The notes: a model not told the origin generated them from the sequence alone. Counted from the first letter of the stretch, positions 6,910-15,521 are shown. The stretch is 24,064 nt of DNA from Alkalihalobacillus alcalophilus ATCC 27647 = CGMCC 1.3604 (GCF_000292245.2 NZ_ALPT02000065.1:1-24064); one strand, 5' to 3'. Numbers and translations: made by a program.

Positions 6910-8172
6910 CTACTCGGCAGACTCTTTGCGGAGTGAAGGGAACACCTTCGAATACAATTCAATCTTCATTTCTTCAATACTAGTAAACCTCTTGCTTTTA
7001 TCTGGAGAAATTGCTCTTGAAATAAATTCCTTCAATGCTTCATTGGTTTCACGATGATACCCGGTCGTTCGACCAGTAAGTATAAAATAAATTACTTTTC
7101 CAAGTGCATAAGTCTCGTGTCTCATTTCATAATTCTCGAAACCAACTGCAGTCAAGTCAGTGTAATCATTAATAGCTCCTTTGATTTCTGTTCCCTGTCT
7201 AGTCAAAGTGCTATTAGGTCGTTTTACCAAGCCAAAATCGGAGACCTTTAAGAAGGAAGCCCCATCGCCATAATGCTTCACTAAAATATTCGTGTAACTG
7301 ATATCCCTATGAAGTATTCCTGTTGAATGAATATAGTCGAAAGCTCGAATTAATTGTTCTACATAAACTCTTCTTTTACTAAACATCAGTGTAGAATTGC
7401 TCCGGTTTATGTATTTAGATAATGTCTCATCTGCATATTCCATAACATACTCATTATTCTCATCTTCATAGGAATAAGCTTTGATGACAAACGGACTATC
7501 CAAGGTTCGAAGATCGTTAAATTCATTCTTAAATCGCTCCAGCTCATCAGGTCGCAAATCATCTTCCGCTCGCTTAACGGCGAAGTAAGAATTATAATGT
7601 GGATCTTTATACTTTAATACCTTTGCGTATGAACCCTTGCCAATAAATTTCAATTTTGCAATGGCACTTGGTATTGTGCCTGGAATTGTCATGGTATCAA
7701 CTAAAGTAAAAATAGGCTTGTCCTCTATGATATCTATTGGTGGGAAATCCTCAGGGATAGGACTTCCTCCACTAGTAGATAGAAAAGATCTACATTTGCT
7801 CATAATTTCTTCATAGTAGCCATTAATCTCAAAAGCAAAGTCACCTTTAAGTGTAGCTTGTATTACTCTTTCCTGTTCAATTAAATCAATGAGATCTCGA
7901 CTTGCATCTGCATTATAATGTCCTCCGCCGCTTGCGTAGCGTTTCTGGTTCATAAATGCAAACAGATCATTAAACTGCATATGAAATATTGCAAACAACT
8001 CTTTAAGCCTTTCATTAGCAATATTATCGTAGAACCCTCGGAAAAGAGCCACTTTATCTGATAGGTGTCTTGATGCCACTTGATTTAGTTTTAATTGTAG
8101 GTAGTTAGTTGGATCAGTAATATAGATCTCCTCCGTCAGTAATGTATCTGGGGATAATAACCACATTTTCAT
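6910..8172 (-). CDS. Eukaryotic-type Ser/Thr protein kinase with unrecognised N-terminal domain
   Basis: A 420-residue soluble protein. Residues about 175-415 form a Hanks-type kinase: glycine loop GKGSYAKV (178-185), VAIK-type lysine K200 in YFAVK, helix-C glutamate near E217, catalytic HRD (288-290) with N295, and DFG (312-314). All key residues are present, so it should be active. Residues 1-165 are helical, without a recognised family, and contain a Gly-rich spot (SGGG near residue 82). No transmembrane or PASTA segment is present, unlike the housekeeping PrkC kinase. The start has no clear ribosome site (the leader is AT-rich), and M1 or M3 could be used. It lies 229 bp downstream of a DUF3800 gene on the same strand, in a gene-poor accessory stretch. 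A role in signalling or phage defence is only inference. Confidence 0.88.
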   Translation of the reverse strand: MKMWLLSPDTLLTEEIYITDPTNYLQLKLNQVASRHLSDKVALFRGFYDNIANERLKELFAIFHMQFNDLFAFMNQKRYASGGGHYNADASRDLIDLIEQERVIQATLKGDFAFEINGYYEEIMSKCRSFLSTSGGSPIPEDFPPIDIIEDKPIFTLVDTMTIPGTIPSAIAKLKFIGKGSYAKVLKYKDPHYNSYFAVKRAEDDLRPDELERFKNEFNDLRTLDSPFVIKAYSYEDENNEYVMEYADETLSKYINRSNSTLMFSKRRVYVEQLIRAFDYIHSTGILHRDISYTNILVKHYGDGASFLKVSDFGLVKRPNSTLTRQGTEIKGAINDYTDLTAVGFENYEMRHETYALGKVIYFILTGRTTGYHRETNEALKEFISRAISPDKSKRFTSIEEMKIELYSKVFPSLRKESAE

Positions 8173-8401
8173 TATACTAAATAAATACTTTTTTTCACCA
8201 CTTATTAGGGCAACTGTGGGAACTCATTGCAAATCTCATAGATATGTGTCGGGTGTTACATATAAAATGCCCTTATGGCTACCTCATAAGTAAATGGGGC
8301 TTCATAGCTGTGAATGGGTACGTTTCATCCTTGTAAGCTTCCGTTATTTGAATAATTTATTCAGATTTTAGCCATACAAAAGCCAAACGTCTCGCTACTT
8401 A

Positions 8402-9550
8402 TTACCTATATATATTAGTTTCTTGAATTACATCTCTAATTTTCTTTCGGATTTCATTGGAGCAAACAGAGTCGCCTCTCTTATAGATATTATCAAATAT
8501 TGCTGGGCTGACATACTTTCCAAGCTCTAATAATTCAGGATTAACAAATTCATCTTTATAAACTGCTTTTAAAAATCTGTTTAATCCACTGATAAGGACA
8601 TCTGCAGATTGAATCCAAGGACTTTCCTTCGATTCCTTAAAACATATATTCTTTAAGTGACTAAAACCCATAAGAAGGCTTGAACCATCTGTCAGTGGAA
8701 ATTCAAAGCGGTCAGGCTGTGAATATAATCTATACAGCTCTGCATACCCTCTTTCATAAGCCTTAGTTTTATCGTGTATAATCGAAAGGCGATGGTTTTT
8801 TGCACTTGCGTACTTCTCCAAAATCGTAATAAAAGAGATAAATGCTGGTACATTTAAACTTGCTCCTGCATTGTTGGGCAAGAAGGTGTGACTGCTTTTT
8901 TCGGAAGAAGTGTTATCCTCAATTGTGCTCAATGCTCCTGATAATTTATCCGCCAAGTCAGTTTCCCTCGCATCCCGTAAAGCCTCACAAATAGATTTCA
9001 AGGAGCCCTCCATCTGTTCTGGCTCTAATATTCGGTAAGCTTTCGCAAATTCTTCTAAGACTCCAAAAGGGAGCCTGTACACCTTTTCAGCAAGTCTTTT
9101 TTTCAAAAGGTTGTCGTAAGTATAGCGGTTATTCACTTTTTTGTTATATAGTGGGTCAAGAAAAGTCTCAATAATTTTTGCCGCGATGCAATATTTCTTT
9201 TCTGCAACAACTACCGTTTGTCTGCAACCAATCTCCCACAATTGATTAAAGAAGTTACTGAAATAAGCTTGATTGCGTTTATTTCCAGTTAGATTAGTAC
9301 CTTTCAATTCCCCTTCAACTTTCAAGGTATGAGCTACATTTGCTATTAGCGTTGTGTCCCTCAATCGCGCATTCGGAACTATCCATCCTCCTACAACGTA
9401 GAACGGCTGATCTAAATCCAAGTAGTTGGATCCACTGTTTCCCGCCTCGTCAACAAATACAGTATAATGACCTTCGTGGAAAAAACAGCATTTTTTATAT
9501 TTAAGTCCACTCCCACAAATGCAAGGGTCATTACGTCTAATGTTAGTCAT
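8402..9550 (-). CDS. SEC-C zinc motif plus DUF3800 protein
   Basis: A 382-residue protein. The start at 9550 is set by GGAGG 8 nt upstream; the frame stays open to 9616 without support. Residues 8-22 are a SEC-C zinc-binding motif, NDPCICGSGLKYKKCC, with ligands C10, C12, C21 and C22. From residue 30 on it matches DUF3800: VFVDEAGNSG with acidic residues D34 and E35, later IIHDKTKAYERG, and near the C-terminus SPWIQSADVLISG. Conserved acidic residues at these three places are typical of this RNase H-like fold family, so a metal-dependent nuclease activity is plausible but unproven. DUF3800 genes are often carried in accessory and mobile regions, as here. It may work with the kinase downstream. 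Confidence 0.82.
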   Translation of the reverse strand: MTNIRRNDPCICGSGLKYKKCCFFHEGHYTVFVDEAGNSGSNYLDLDQPFYVVGGWIVPNARLRDTTLIANVAHTLKVEGELKGTNLTGNKRNQAYFSNFFNQLWEIGCRQTVVVAEKKYCIAAKIIETFLDPLYNKKVNNRYTYDNLLKKRLAEKVYRLPFGVLEEFAKAYRILEPEQMEGSLKSICEALRDARETDLADKLSGALSTIEDNTSSEKSSHTFLPNNAGASLNVPAFISFITILEKYASAKNHRLSIIHDKTKAYERGYAELYRLYSQPDRFEFPLTDGSSLLMGFSHLKNICFKESKESPWIQSADVLISGLNRFLKAVYKDEFVNPELLELGKYVSPAIFDNIYKRGDSVCSNEIRKKIRDVIQETNIYR

Positions 9551-9842
9551 AATAAAATCCTCCGTATTATATTTCACGAATCTCTTATTAAAATAATACC
9601 AGAAGATAGCAAACATTTGTTATTATTTCCCATAATTATAGCAGTCTTTGCTGCGTAGTATCCGTCTATTTCGCAATCTAGCATATATATTGGACCATAC
9701 ACAAGGAGACAGTCCATTAATTTCCATTAAATGTTCGTTGAAAATCAACGATTATTCCATCCCAAATTCAATCCTAACAAACCGCCTCACAATGGTTAGC
9801 ATGAAGTGTCAGTAATAGATCCACTGCGTTACTACTTGGAGA

Positions 9843-9950
9843 CTATAAATTAAATTCATCGACATCACCCGCTTTCTGGCTTTTCAGATCAATACGAACT
9901 AATATTTCTTTTGCTTTAGTATCTAATTCAGTTGTTAGTGATGAAGGCAT
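9843..9950 (-). pseudogene. Displaced C-terminal tail of the HTH protein
   Basis: In the frame one base away from the HTH gene, codons read ELDTKAKEILVRIDLKSQK, then AGDVDEFNL and a TAG stop. The composition is protein-like and charged, and it begins exactly where the HTH frame ends. A single-base indel near 9925-9935 would join the two. Alternatively it is a 35-residue overlapping ORF starting at the ATG at 9950, but no ribosome site is seen. Confidence 0.45.
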
Positions 9951-10164
9951 CCTTAGAGATTCTCAAATGCTCTCCATCCGTTTTACGTGCTCCTTTAAAT
10001 TTATCCTTTTCAAACATTCTTCGAATAATTTCCTCACTTACACCTAGTTTTTCAGAAACTTCACTTGGTTTGTAGTAAAGTTTATCTTCTTTAAATTTCG
10101 GGTTACCAGTATCTCCCACAGCAAGTAACGAGGCTTTCACTTTACTACGTGTATGCTTTTCCAT
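9928..10164 (-). CDS. Excisionase-type helix-turn-helix protein, probably truncated by frameshift
   Basis: A 78-residue DNA-binding protein. The ATG at 10164 has GGAGG 6 nt upstream. Residues about 30-70 read LYYKPSEVSEKLGVSEEIIRRMFEKDKFKGARKTDGEHLRI, in pieces the winged-helix HTH_17/excisionase pattern (helix-turn-helix, then basic wing with the KTDG-H-RI signature). The frame stops after FITNN, but an overlapping frame (9843-9950) continues with 27 more protein-like codons. The original product was therefore probably about 105 residues long. Such Xis-like factors serve mobile elements or toxin-antitoxin units; no partner integrase is next to it. Confidence 0.7.
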   Translation of the reverse strand: MEKHTRSKVKASLLAVGDTGNPKFKEDKLYYKPSEVSEKLGVSEEIIRRMFEKDKFKGARKTDGEHLRISKDAFITNN

Positions 10165-10346
10165 AGTCAACCTCCACATAAGTAACATAATAGTTCTGTT
10201 CACTCAGAATTAATTCTACTGAAACCTCCATAATTTTCACAAAATACATTTTAAAGATAACCATTTCTATTACTTTATAAATTGGCTTTGTTATCGTTTA
10301 GTTTGATTTTAATACGGAAATTAGAACTCATTGATAACAAAATCAA

Positions 10347-10478
10347 TTAAATTATATCATCAGCTGATAAATTAAATTGGTTTCGAACCTCTTCGTACGT
10401 GCCGCCTTTCTTAACTTGTTCAATTGCTTTAGCCAGTATTTCATCTTCACTATATGTATGTTTCTGTGCTTCTTTCAT
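10347..10478 (-). CDS. Small hypothetical protein (43 aa)
   Basis: A 43-residue, charged and helical product, beginning MKEAQKHTYSEDEILAKAIE and ending in SADDII. The ATG at 10478 is preferred over the longer open frame to 10538 because the charged helical composition begins there and GAGG lies 10 nt upstream, a somewhat long spacing. It has no recognised domain. It sits among other small ORFs on the same strand as the HTH gene. Confidence 0.4.
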   Translation of the reverse strand: MKEAQKHTYSEDEILAKAIEQVKKGGTYEEVRNQFNLSADDII

Positions 10479-10581
10479 ATCTAAATAACCTCTATCCAAT
10501 TGTACCAAATCAACAATGAAGATTAACAGAGTCAACAAATAAAAGAAGAATGAGACGTGTATACTTCTTATGTCCCGTTCG

Positions 10582-10719
10582 TCACTCTTCCTCTATCCAC
10601 TTTTTCATCGCTGGATCTTGCTTTATTATTTTTTCAATTATATTATAAAGTCCTTTGTCTTGGACGTTGGCTTTTCGTTCGTTCACATGCTTCTCTACTT
10701 CCTTTTTGAACTTTTTCAT
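10582..10719 (-). CDS. Small hypothetical protein (45 aa)
   Basis: A 45-residue highly charged product: MKKFKKEVEKHVNERKANV at the start and IIKQDPAMKKWIEEE at the end, followed by TGA (10582-10584). A purine-rich AAAGGGGGA lies about 10 nt before the ATG at 10719. It overlaps the end of the ORF at 10643-10912 in another frame. The amphipathic composition suggests real coding; function is unknown. Confidence 0.5.
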   Translation of the reverse strand: MKKFKKEVEKHVNERKANVQDKGLYNIIEKIIKQDPAMKKWIEEE

Positions 10720-10912
10720 TCAAGTGTGTTCCCCCTTTTATTTTTCTAACGTATTCTTCCCTTGCTTTACGATTTCCAAAGATACGTGTAGCTAAATAAC
10801 CTCGCAATCCTAGACGTACTAGAATATCATCAATAGAGATATTGATGTCCCTTAGATAGATCCATTTCTGACTTGATAGGTGTACATAGATTACGTAGCC
10901 ACCCTCTGCCAC
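10643..10912 (-). CDS. Hypothetical small protein, limits uncertain
   Basis: The frame from GTG (10912) encodes up to 89 residues. The part from IYLRDINISIDDILVRLG to GNRKAREEYVRKIKGG looks like real protein, but the last 27 residues overlap the 45-aa ORF in another frame and look like random Arg/Ser-rich reading. A G-run near 10733 may have slipped, so that the true gene ends near the start of the next ORF. The upstream start is also unclear: protein-like sequence (LWHEIVEIV) continues before the GTG to a stop. It may be a decayed gene. Confidence 0.3.
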   Translation of the reverse strand: MAEGGYVIYVHLSSQKWIYLRDINISIDDILVRLGLRGYLATRIFGNRKAREEYVRKIKGGTHLNEKVQKGSREACERTKSQRPRQRTL

Positions 10913-11084
10913 GATTTCAACGATTTCGTGCCACAGAATAGTTTTCGATCACACCCTCCATAATGTTAGTTGCTACGTACCGTTTTTTCTATTCTTGTAT
11001 AATCGATTTAAAATTAATTAAATATTTAATGATAATAATAATGAAATTCGGAAAGATAAATAAAAAAGAAAGGAGCTCTATAAA

Positions 11085-11273
11085 ATGAGTATGCCAAACA
11101 TTATTCGAATAATTTTATTGGTAGCCCCTTGGCTTTCAGTTCCTGTGATACCTATAAAATCCTTTAAGCAATTTCTTCCTGTTACTCTTTTTGCTTCAAC
11201 GCTTGTAACTGGGCTATGCGCACTAGCAGTACCTTATAAATGGTGGGTTGTAGAAGGTGGTTTAAAAAATAAG
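11085..11273 (+). pseudogene. 5' part of a membrane-protein gene split by the IS21 element
   Basis: ATG at 11085 with GGAG 9 nt upstream. The first 63 codons contain two hydrophobic segments (IIRIILLVAPWLSV near residue 5 and VTLFASTLVTGLCALAV near residue 33) and end in GGLKNK at the IS junction. The reading resumes in frame at 17631 (LLNDGSF). Removing the IS and one 7-bp target copy restores a 153-residue, four-helix membrane protein of unknown function. The few extra bases before the next stop lie in the IS end and are not native. Confidence 0.85.
11267..11273. repeat. Target-site duplication, left copy
   Basis: AAATAAG directly precedes the TGATTAC end of the IS21-family element and is repeated directly after its right end at 17624-17630. 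A 7-bp duplication is within the 4-8 bp usual for IS21. Confidence 0.85.
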
Positions 11274-11362
11274 TGATTACAGCCAACGAAATGTACCACC
11301 AGTGACATAGTTCTTACCACCGAATGACAAAGAATGTACCAGTAAGTGCCAAGGTATTTACC
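11274..11362. repeat. IS21 left terminal repeat with internal binding-site repeats
   Basis: Aligned without gaps, these 89 bp match the reverse complement of 17535-17623 at most positions, including TGATTAC at the outer end, the identical inner block TTACCACCGAATGACAA and TATTTACC at the inner end. Recurring TACC/TTACCACC units inside it are the multiple transposase-binding sites typical of IS21 ends. Confidence 0.9.
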
Positions 11363-11387
11363 ACCTCCCCTTCTGTATAATTATTGA

Positions 11388-11405
11388 GCACACCTGCGGG
11401 TGTGC
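11388..11405. other. Hairpin in the istA leader
   Basis: GCACACC (11388-11394) and GGTGTGC (11399-11405) form a 7-bp stem just upstream of the istA ribosome site. It may lower read-in translation of the transposase from outside transcripts. Confidence 0.6.
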
Positions 11406-11432
11406 CATTATTTATGTAGGAGGTATTTTTGT

Positions 11433-12179
11433 ATGATTCATTATCGAAAGATATTGGAATTGCACGATGAGGGGATCAGCCTTAGGGGCATTACCGCAAG
11501 TACAGGTAACTCTCGTCAAAAAGTAACAGAGGTGATTAACCTAGCCGAAAAAAAGGGTTTAGTTTGTCCGTTAGAGGAAGAGATGACGGATAAATGGATT
11601 GAGGAATTTCTTTTTCCAGAGAAGACCTTAGAAGCTTCTGGCCGGCAACCATTGAACTTTGATTATATTCATGAAGAGTTGGCCAAGCCTAATGTGACAC
11701 TTTCACTTCTTCATCATGAGTATGAAGCTGAATGTCGAGCGAATCAAAAGATTCCATATTCGTACAGGAGTTTTTTGCGTCACTATAGTAGGTACGCAGA
11801 CAAGTACAAAGCTACATTGCGTATACGCAGGAAACCAGGTGAGATAATGGAAGTTGATTGGGCAGGTTCCACAGCTTTCATCATTGATAGAGACACTGGG
11901 GAGAAGGTTAAAGCGTATGTTTTCGTTGCGACACTACCATGTAGCCAATTCTCATATGCGGAAGCAACCTTATCGATGGATTCACAGTCATGGATTACTG
12001 CTCACAATAATACGTATAAGTATTTTGGAGGCTCTACGCAAATTGTAGTACCAGATAATCTTAAAACGAGTGTGACAAAACATACCACTCGTGAATTAAT
12101 TTTAAATCCTACTTATAGGGAAATGGCTGACTACTACAATACGGTCGTAATGCCTGCACGGGTCCGTACCCCAAAAGAT
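11433..12179 (+). pseudogene. istA: IstA transposase, N-terminal part (split)
   Basis: The IS21 transposase is cut after codon 249. The ATG at 11433 follows GGAGGT at 8 nt; an earlier GTG at 11400 has no ribosome site. Visible are the N-terminal helix-turn-helix (about residues 10-40, GISLRGITASTGNSRQKV) and two of the three DDE catalytic acids: D142 in MEVDWAG and D208 in VVPDNLK. The third, Glu in KASVEG, is encoded on the far side of the RIT insertion at 15700-16503. The join PKD|KASVEG is in frame and restores a 516-residue IstA of normal length, so the break is recent and caused only by the insertion. Confidence 0.92.
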
Positions 12180-12206
12180 TATTCCGAAGTTTTTATTATC
12201 CCGAAT
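12173..12206. repeat. RIT left inverted repeat (34 bp)
   Basis: Perfect inverse of 15639-15672. It consists of the spacer AAAAGA (12173-12178), arm TTATTCCGAA (12179-12188), 7 bp, and arm TTATCCCGAA (12196-12205). A further arm in opposite orientation, TTCGGGATAA, lies at 12250-12259, 54 bp further in. These arms are read as binding sites of the recombinases. Confidence 0.93.
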
Positions 12207-12278
12207 CACGGCTGCTATGGATTATAACAGCCACGTTTCCGTATTAATCTTCGGGATAACTAATAATAGATTACCGTA

Positions 12279-13319
12279 TTATTTTAAACCACAAAGTTTA
12301 AGGATCATATCCTCATTGCCTTCCCATAAAGGAACCTCGTCAGTAGAGTTATTACCAAGCTTGGCTGCTTTTTCAAGAGCATCCTTTATCATAGTGGTAT
12401 CGGCTGAGGCGTATATGCTAGTTGTTGTAGAACTTACATGTCCTAGAAAATCCTTTATATAGGAAAGAGGGATACCAGACTGATACAAATGCATTGCCCG
12501 GCTATGCCTAAATAAATGTGCATGTACTCTTTTAGGAACTTCAGAACAAGATATTCTTGCCTGATTTGCATATTTTTTAATAAAGACTGAAACATTATCG
12601 GGTGACATTGCGCCTCTTTGCCCTTTGATCACAGTGTAAAACAGATAGTCTTCACTGTTTTTCGGATAAGTTGGATGGAACAGCTTTAGATATTCTTTTA
12701 AATGAAGTACGGTTTTCTCCATTAATGGAACCGCCCTAACCTTGTTTCCTTTACCAGTAAGATAGACGCATGGTATATCCAGATCGAGGCAAATATCCCT
12801 CAGCCTCAGGTCGAGGACTTCCTGTATGCGTCCACCGGTGTCATACATAGCTATCATAAAGAAACGATTCCGCAAGCCAAACTTATTTTTTACATCTGGC
12901 TGTATCAGAATTGATTTCAACGCATTCTGCGTCATATATGATATACCTATTTTTGAATTACGAAGAGCCGCAATGTCCTTAACATCCATATATATCGCAA
13001 CTAGCGATGGTTCCTCAATTGCACAGTAATGTATAAAAGATTTTAATGCGGCGAGGCGTTGATTTCTTGTAGAAATACTACATTTCCTTAAAGATAGAAG
13101 CCATTCCAGAAATTCGTATACCAATGCACGGTTAATCATTTCAAAAGTAATCTTTGGAAAAGGAATTTGCTTTTTCTCCCATAAAAAAAGTCGTAATAGG
13201 TTTATCGTATCTCGATAAGCTTTGATTGTATTGGGGCTGTAGCACTTATTTCTAGGTAAGTATACTGTCAGGAAACTTCGTACATATTTAAAAAAGAAAC
13301 CATCTATCGGCTTACTCAT
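12279..13319 (-). CDS. ritC: Tyrosine recombinase RitC (third of the trio)
   Basis: A 346-residue site-specific recombinase of the phage-integrase family. The N-terminal SAM-like core-binding domain covers about residues 8-100 and the catalytic domain about 130-320. Catalytic residues are R164 (TGGR), K190 (TGKGNK), H268 and R271 (HLFR), H294 (LGH) and nucleophile Y303 (SIY), so it is intact. The start at 13319 is chosen because AGAGGTGG lies just before it, inside the 3' end of the preceding recombinase; the two frames overlap by 8 bp. The C-terminal 30 residues run on after the catalytic Tyr. It is the last gene of the transcript and ends 100 bp from the element's left end. Confidence 0.9.
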   Translation of the reverse strand: MSKPIDGFFFKYVRSFLTVYLPRNKCYSPNTIKAYRDTINLLRLFLWEKKQIPFPKITFEMINRALVYEFLEWLLSLRKCSISTRNQRLAALKSFIHYCAIEEPSLVAIYMDVKDIAALRNSKIGISYMTQNALKSILIQPDVKNKFGLRNRFFMIAMYDTGGRIQEVLDLRLRDICLDLDIPCVYLTGKGNKVRAVPLMEKTVLHLKEYLKLFHPTYPKNSEDYLFYTVIKGQRGAMSPDNVSVFIKKYANQARISCSEVPKRVHAHLFRHSRAMHLYQSGIPLSYIKDFLGHVSSTTTSIYASADTTMIKDALEKAAKLGNNSTDEVPLWEGNEDMILKLCGLK

Positions 13320-14280
13320 AATCCACCTCTGGAAGGAGACTTTCAGAAATACCACTGGATTTTTCGCGAAATATTGGGAAGAATTCCGGAACCAAATGCA
13401 AATAATAATCCGTATCCGCCTGGTTAGCGTGACCAAGATACATGCTTAGATATGGAAGATATGCATTAATATCCTTTCCCTCCTTTACCCATTGGTTCAT
13501 GCGATTAACAGAGAAAGTATGACGAAAGTCATGAACTCTAGGAGGATTTCCTGTGCATGTCTTTGCGTCGTCAAGATTATCCCAGAACAAATGGAACCAG
13601 TAGTTAATCAGGCTACGATTATAGAAACTGCCTTCCTGATTTGGAAAAAATGCCATTCTATTAGGATATTGGAAACGAATTCTTTCGTCATATACCTTAC
13701 ATAGATGTAGCATATCGTCAGATAAATATATGATTCTATTTTTATGGCCTTTAGATTCTCTAATAGAGAGTGTACCCACTTCAAGATCTACATCCGATAC
13801 CGTTAGTAATCTAGCCTCTGAGGATCGAAGTCCACAGCAATAAAGGAGCCTAAAAAATACAGGTATGACCAGATGGCGTCCTGGGCTGAAAGGGCTGACC
13901 TTGCAGGCATCTATTGCCTTAAAGAAAGCAGACAGTTCCCGGCTAGTAAATATATGTGGCACATAGCGTATCTGCTTTTTCGGTATATTGGATGGTATGA
14001 CATACGCTTTAACCCCAATGCTGTTCATATACTTTGCCAACTGTCTTACAGGTGTAATTCTACGCAAAAGACCATTTGGGTGTTCATTTTCTCTTAACGC
14101 TGCCCAACTCATAGCAATATCGAAGGTTAATTTATGTTCATTAGGAAAGTGTTTTATGCAATATTCATCAAACATGCGAAGGAGTCTTCCTGAGCTGATA
14201 TAAGGATATCCAAGGGAATGCTTCTGTTCAACTAGACCTTCCATATAGATCCCGAAGTTACTATAATAAGGATACTTCAT
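13312..14280 (-). CDS. ritB: Tyrosine recombinase RitB (second of the trio)
   Basis: A 322-residue tyrosine recombinase. Catalytic residues are R152 (CGLR), K177 (ESKGHK), H250 and R253 (HDFR), H284 (LGH) and the nucleophile Y293 in TDYYLHL, where the following LH matches the usual Y-x-H ending. Its ATG overlaps the stop of the first recombinase as ATGA (14277-14280), so translational coupling is expected. The N-terminal 100 residues form a divergent core-binding domain. The three recombinases share little sequence beyond the catalytic motifs, so they are not recent duplicates, and each probably has its own role. Confidence 0.9.
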   Translation of the reverse strand: MKYPYYSNFGIYMEGLVEQKHSLGYPYISSGRLLRMFDEYCIKHFPNEHKLTFDIAMSWAALRENEHPNGLLRRITPVRQLAKYMNSIGVKAYVIPSNIPKKQIRYVPHIFTSRELSAFFKAIDACKVSPFSPGRHLVIPVFFRLLYCCGLRSSEARLLTVSDVDLEVGTLSIRESKGHKNRIIYLSDDMLHLCKVYDERIRFQYPNRMAFFPNQEGSFYNRSLINYWFHLFWDNLDDAKTCTGNPPRVHDFRHTFSVNRMNQWVKEGKDINAYLPYLSMYLGHANQADTDYYLHLVPEFFPIFREKSSGISESLLPEVDYE

Positions 14281-15521
14281 AACAGTTCCTCCTTTGTAAC
14301 TTCAATTCCCTGCAAGGTGAGGGCACATGCCTTCAGGTGTTTTCCGTCTGTTGAGAGATATACCTTGCTGGAAGACATGGAACCATGCCCCAATGTATTA
14401 GATATCACAGGAAGTGATATTTCCTGTGCCAACATCCTTGCGGCCACAGAATGTCGGAAGATATGGAATCCCTTCCGTTGATGGCCTGATTGACGGATGT
14501 TCGCCTTTTTCATAATGCTACAGCTGATGGCATAACAGTTGGAACGAGATAATTTCGTGTATGGTGACTGATATCTCAAAAAAACATAGGGAATACTGCT
14601 TTGAGGCCTTACATTTAATATATAGTCAGACAGTGCATTACCAACATCTGAAAGAATAGGTATCGTTAAGGGTCTGCCATTTTTCTGTTGTACAATGGCG
14701 ATTGTGTTATTCCGCCAATCGATACTGGATAATTTTAGATTTGTAATGTCAACACTTCTAAGACCTGTACGCATTGCCAAAAGTATCATGGCATAGTTTC
14801 GTTTTCCTATGTCGGAAGAACGGTCGATGGCTTGAAGCAAACGGAACTCTTCGTCCTTTGTTATGGTTGGTACAACTGTAGTTTTTCTGGAACCACTGCT
14901 AGGTACAGCTAGAACCAATTTTTCTTTAGTCACCCTTTCTTTATACAGAAACTTTAGAAATGAACGAAGTGCAGACAGGACTGTTCGCATACTGGTGCTT
15001 TGATTAGACCTTGCTATATAAGGAATGAAATTTCGAACATCATCAAGCAGAAGATCAGATATATTTTTATTAAATTCTTGCTGTACATATTTTAAAAACT
15101 GCCTCGCTAGTGTCTCATAGAACCTGCGTGTACCATTTCCTTTCCCTGAACGGATAAGTCCTTTTGCATAATTGTTATGCAACTGCTTCATTTCGACAGG
15201 AAGGATGCCGTTGGCATCTGCCCAATGGGTTTTCCAACTGTAACTACCTGTTTCAAGTACTTCGAGAAGAATTAGTACAGAAAGGCGTTTGAGTTTATAA
15301 CGCCATTCCTTAATCAGCCCTTTATCCAATTCATCTTTTGCTTCTTGCACAAAACGATTTGCCAACTCCTTTGAAAAGTATAACCGGCCATTTGATTCGA
15401 AAAAATGAATCAGTTCATTCCATGCTAATCCATACTGATAGACTGTAGATGCACTATGTTGAATTGGCTTTATTGCTTCCCTGGCTTGGGTAACCAACTC
15501 CGTTAATAAAATTTCTTTCAT
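14277..15521 (-). CDS. ritA: Tyrosine recombinase RitA (first of the trio)
   Basis: A 414-residue tyrosine recombinase, the longest of the three, with an extended N-terminal region (about 220 residues) before the catalytic domain. Catalytic residues are R255 (RTGLR), K280 (QQKNGR), H353 and R356 (HIFR), H379 (LGHG) and Y388 (KVY); all are present. The ATG at 15521 is supported by GGAGG 8 nt upstream. The open frame runs on to 15824, but that extension is translation of the terminal repeat and of antisense istA and should not be used as the start. The transcript must begin within the 15522-15690 end region, among the recombinase arms, which suggests autoregulation. Confidence 0.9.
   Translation of the reverse strand: MKEILLTELVTQAREAIKPIQHSASTVYQYGLAWNELIHFFESNGRLYFSKELANRFVQEAKDELDKGLIKEWRYKLKRLSVLILLEVLETGSYSWKTHWADANGILPVEMKQLHNNYAKGLIRSGKGNGTRRFYETLARQFLKYVQQEFNKNISDLLLDDVRNFIPYIARSNQSTSMRTVLSALRSFLKFLYKERVTKEKLVLAVPSSGSRKTTVVPTITKDEEFRLLQAIDRSSDIGKRNYAMILLAMRTGLRSVDITNLKLSSIDWRNNTIAIVQQKNGRPLTIPILSDVGNALSDYILNVRPQSSIPYVFLRYQSPYTKLSRSNCYAISCSIMKKANIRQSGHQRKGFHIFRHSVAARMLAQEISLPVISNTLGHGSMSSSKVYLSTDGKHLKACALTLQGIEVTKEELL

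Noticed and set aside
11030..11044. Fur-box-like TGATAATAATAATGA upstream of the split membrane-protein gene
   Set aside because: Only the left half matches well, and the region is very AT-rich, so chance is likely.
12180..12227. C-terminal 16 residues of the left istA frame
   Set aside because: They are encoded by the RIT end, not by istA; native IstA continues with KASVEG at 15700.
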